DNA of 8,436 bases from an uncultured Clostridia bacterium (GTDB lineage: Bacteria; Bacillota; Clostridia; Lachnospirales; CAG-274), in contig CANRCU010000085.1 in the NCBI GenBank assembly GCA_947629215.1, forward strand, positions 1 to 8,436, written 5' to 3'. Made by a program: the position numbers and the translations under genes. Positions within the stretch are counted from its first letter, which is position 1, and each line of letters starts with the position of its first letter. Of the stretch, positions 6,706 to 8,436 are shown one piece after another. The notes beneath the pieces were generated by a model. That model did no database searches. It was not told the DNA's origin and was given only the letters and a program-made list of their open reading frames with translations.

Positions 6706-6734
6706 TTGACTTTTATCAAAAAAAATATTATAAT
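6706..6734 (+). promoter_or_regulatory. Strong sigma-A promoter for the C-tract surface protein
   Basis: TTGACT (6706-6711) and TATAAT (6729-6734) with a 17-bp spacer, 11 of 12 consensus matches. An AAGGAGG ribosome binding site at 6760-6766 lies 6 bp before ATG 6773. These optimal signals argue that the downstream gene is, or recently was, expressed despite the broken frame. Confidence 0.85.
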
Positions 6735-6772
6735 TGAAGTGTTCCATTTCAAAAAAATAAAGGAGGATAAAT

Positions 6773-8054
6773 ATGGACGAATTTAAAAACACTACCCCCC
6801 CCGACAACCGGCAATGCCGCTGAAAATGCGCTAAACGGCGCATCCGAGAACCCAACGCAGGAACAAACTTCGGAAACGGTCGTTGAAAGCACTCTTGCTG
6901 CGCCGAATCCCGATAAGCCCAAAAAGAACAACAAACCCGTTATTATTGCGGCAGCCGTTGTTGCGGTAATCGTATTGGCAATTATTATAAAAGCAAATTC
7001 GGGCTGGCTCACACTTAATATGGAAGATTATGTCGACCCCGAATTTTACGGTCTTGACGGTGAAGGCAGCTGTAACGTCAACTATGACAGTTATGATCTC
7101 AATGATGATATATATGACGATGACACAGATCAGAAACTTCAGGAAAGAAGATATAACTTTATAAACAGCTTAAAATTGAAAGCCGAACCGTCCGAAGGGC
7201 TTTCAAACGGCGACAATGTTACTGTGACCTTTGAATATGATAAAAAAGACGCTAAAAAGGCAAAAATAAAAGTTAAAAATACCGAACTTACATTTACAGC
7301 CGAAAACCTTGACGTACCCGAAGATGTAGATCCTTTTGAGGGATTGGAAGTCACATTCGACGGTATATCACCAAAAGCAAAATTACAGATCAACAAAGAA
7401 AATTGCCACGAATATGTAAGAAGTGCCTGCAATTTTACAACAGACACAAAGGAAAACCTGAAAAACGGCGACAAAATAGTTTTGCACGTTGACTATTCCG
7501 AAAGCAGCGCAAAAAACAACCTTGTGAGGATAACTCAGACCGATAAAGAATACACTGTATCCGGCTTGCCCGAATACCTGACCGACACCAAGAACGTTGA
7601 CCTTTCGCCCCTTGAACAAGAAATAGAAGATAAAATATCTTCCGAAATTGCCTCAAGCCTTTCAAAGGGCAGATTCTTCGGTTCCGGTTCTTTCGGCGGC
7701 ACATCGTTCAACGCAAATGCAGATTTTACTTTCAAGGGTCTTAAAGCCGATAAGAGATGCCTGCTTACACTTAAAGAGGATCATAAGAAGAACGGCATAA
7801 ACTTCCTTTATACGTTCTATTCGCTTGTCGTATCCGACGGCACGGCAGATACACCGCTATATTTTACCGTATATGTAAGCAACATTTACAAAGATGCCGA
7901 CGGCACGCTTAATTGGGATAAAGACAGCTTACGCCTTGATGCAAGCAAAAATAATGACCTTGAAACAAAACACGTTTTAGCGGCAAAAACCGATTATAAC
8001 ATAACCGAGCAGGATATTACAAAACTGAATGTAAAAGGTCTTGGCGCTGATTAA
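6773..8054 (+). CDS. Membrane-anchored extracellular repeat protein, frameshifted at a C8 tract
   Basis: As sequenced, ATG 6773 reads only 16 codons (MDEFKNTTPPDNRQCR) to TGA at 6821. Skipping one base in the C-run at 6795-6802 joins this start to a frame open to TAA at 8052, for 426 residues. The restored protein has a Thr/Pro/Glu/Asn-rich cytosolic segment (10-47), a KPKKNNK charge cluster, one membrane helix (about 56-72, VIIAAAVVAVIVLAIII) and a large outside portion, so positive-inside topology is satisfied. Outside are an Asp-rich stretch (about 95-110) and two related domains of about 86 residues, each ending in L-x-NGD-x-V/I...Y....AK (GLSNGDNVTVTFEYDKKDAKK; NLKNGDKIVLHVDYSESSAKN), then a distinct C-terminal domain of about 140 residues. 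No enzyme motif is seen. No in-frame ATG precedes the membrane helix, and the in-frame TTG at 6975 lies inside it, so the 8-C form cannot make the anchored protein. It may be phase-variable, a pseudogene or a sequencing error. Confidence 0.75.
6795..6802 (+). repeat. Homopolymer C8 tract at the frameshift point
   Basis: Eight consecutive C's follow ACTA within codons 8-10 of the surface-protein gene. Seven C's (or ten) would restore the frame; eight leave it closed after 16 codons. Poly-C tracts of this size are known slipped-strand mutation sites and also common places for sequencing-length errors. Confidence 0.85.
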
Positions 8055-8200
8055 GTCCATATAAAGCATATAACAAAATGCTGTTGCAAAACTGAACTAT
8101 TTGATAAAAAGTGAATTTTTAGATTAAGGTTACTTGCAAAATCTTTTAAGTAACTTCGGTGTCGCAGACTAATATCCGCAGGGCGAGTTTTGCCTATGCA
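8055..8200. other. Intergenic, small inverted and direct repeats
   Basis: No gene is seen. It holds a weak AGCAT/ATGCT hairpin (8065-8082), two TTGCAAAA copies (8084-8091 and 8134-8141), and a 7-bp hairpin GTTACTT (8129-8135) / AAGTAAC (8148-8154). None has a following U-run, so no clear terminator for the upstream gene is identified. Confidence 0.35.
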
Positions 8201-8324
8201 CCGCAAAAAAGTAATGCGGACGCACGAAGTGCGGCTTTTGGCGCAGCCAAAAGTGTTAGGAAAAGAGCAGGTCCAGCGTTATTTCCGCAGGAAATTAGCG
8301 ATGCTTTATGCGCCGACCAACGGC
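8201..8324. repeat. Cluster of compact hairpins (candidate structured or repeated element)
   Basis: In 124 bp there are five inverted repeats: CCGCA/TGCGG (8201-8219), CGCAC-GAA-GTGCG (8221-8233), CTTTTGGC-GCA-GCCAAAAG (8235-8253), ATTTCC-GCA-GGAAAT (8281-8295) and GCCG/CGGC (8312-8324). Two share a GCA triloop and one has GAA. The segment is more GC-rich than the DNA on either side. Both strands happen to be open for 60-odd codons, but the peptides are low-complexity and lack ribosome binding sites. The pattern suits a folded RNA or a non-autonomous mobile repeat. Confidence 0.45.
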
Positions 8325-8350
8325 CGGCACGAGCCTCTTTATTCATTGTG

Positions 8351-8385
8351 AAAAAAAACTGAATGAAATGCTTGCATTTCATTCA
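8351..8385 (-). terminator. Leftward rho-independent terminator (perfect 11-bp stem plus U8)
   Basis: GAATGAAATGC (8361-8371) and GCATTTCATTC (8374-8384) are exact reverse complements with a two-base loop centre; T8360-A8385 extends the stem. Read leftward the stem is followed within two bases by eight T's (8358-8351). It would end a transcript entering from the right of the window, where a minus-strand frame is open from the right edge to a TGA (8364-8366) inside the stem. On the plus side the stem is followed by AAGAGGTGAATATG, resembling a ribosome binding site and start that closes after three codons. Confidence 0.6.
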
Positions 8386-8436
8386 AGAGGTGAATATGTT
8401 ATTATAGGAACAAACAAGTAAAAGCCGCATAGAATT

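Noticed and set aside
6975..8054. 359-codon ORF with a TTG start as the complete gene
   Set aside because: The TTG lies in the middle of the membrane helix and lacks a ribosome binding site; the real start, promoter and binding site are at 6706-6773 in another frame.
8159..8382. Overlapping 67- and 62-codon ORFs on opposite strands
   Set aside because: No ribosome binding sites, low-complexity Ala/Ser/Arg-rich products, and the DNA is better explained by clustered hairpins.
1..8436. CRISPR array, tRNA, rRNA or a known riboswitch
   Set aside because: No regularly spaced repeats, cloverleaf or recognisable aptamer core was seen on either strand by eye.

Overview
The window looks like a chromosomal segment of an anaerobic gut Firmicute of the class Clostridia, most likely Ruminococcaceae/Oscillospiraceae. 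The basis is moderate GC, heavy use of ATA isoleucine codons, AAGGAGG-type ribosome binding sites, sigma-A promoters with 17-bp spacers, and a RecD2-type helicase with no RecBC context. The genus is inference. There is no rRNA, tRNA, CRISPR array or recognisable transposase gene.

Layout. (1) 1-360, minus strand: the N-terminal third of a MATE-family efflux transporter running off the left edge. (2) 361-562: a divergent control region with one promoter per direction and an 11-bp direct repeat around the rightward promoter. (3) 563-4934, plus strand: an AraC-family regulator, then 23 bp later a RecD2-type helicase, then 62 bp later a membrane-anchored S41 (CtpA/CtpB-like) protease with an intact Ser-Lys-Gln catalytic set. 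(4) 4935-5134: a strong hairpin and a possible 19-codon ORF between convergent genes. (5) 5135-6563, minus strand: a probable three-gene unit read as a 32-aa peptide, a short beta-propeller (WD40-like) protein and a GNAT acetyltransferase. It is driven by a near-consensus promoter whose -10 box overlaps a perfect 12-bp-arm dyad, a strong operator candidate. (6) 6564-6772: the AT-rich divergent region with the second promoter pair. (7) 6773-8054, plus strand: a membrane-anchored, repeat-containing extracellular protein with an excellent promoter and ribosome binding site. Its reading frame is broken at a run of eight cytosines near codon 9, and one C fewer would restore a 426-aa protein. (8) 8055-8436: no convincing gene. 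It is a run of compact hairpins that looks like a structured or repeated element, ending in a leftward intrinsic terminator.

How it may work together. The AraC regulator probably controls itself and the divergent MATE pump; the helicase and protease may be cotranscribed with it. The peptide/propeller/GNAT unit and the C-tract protein share a divergent promoter region. The most notable observations are the C8 frameshift site (phase-variation switch versus sequencing error or pseudogene), the operator dyad with the previously uncalled 32-aa ORF, the direct repeats at the araC-type promoter, and the structured element at the right end.
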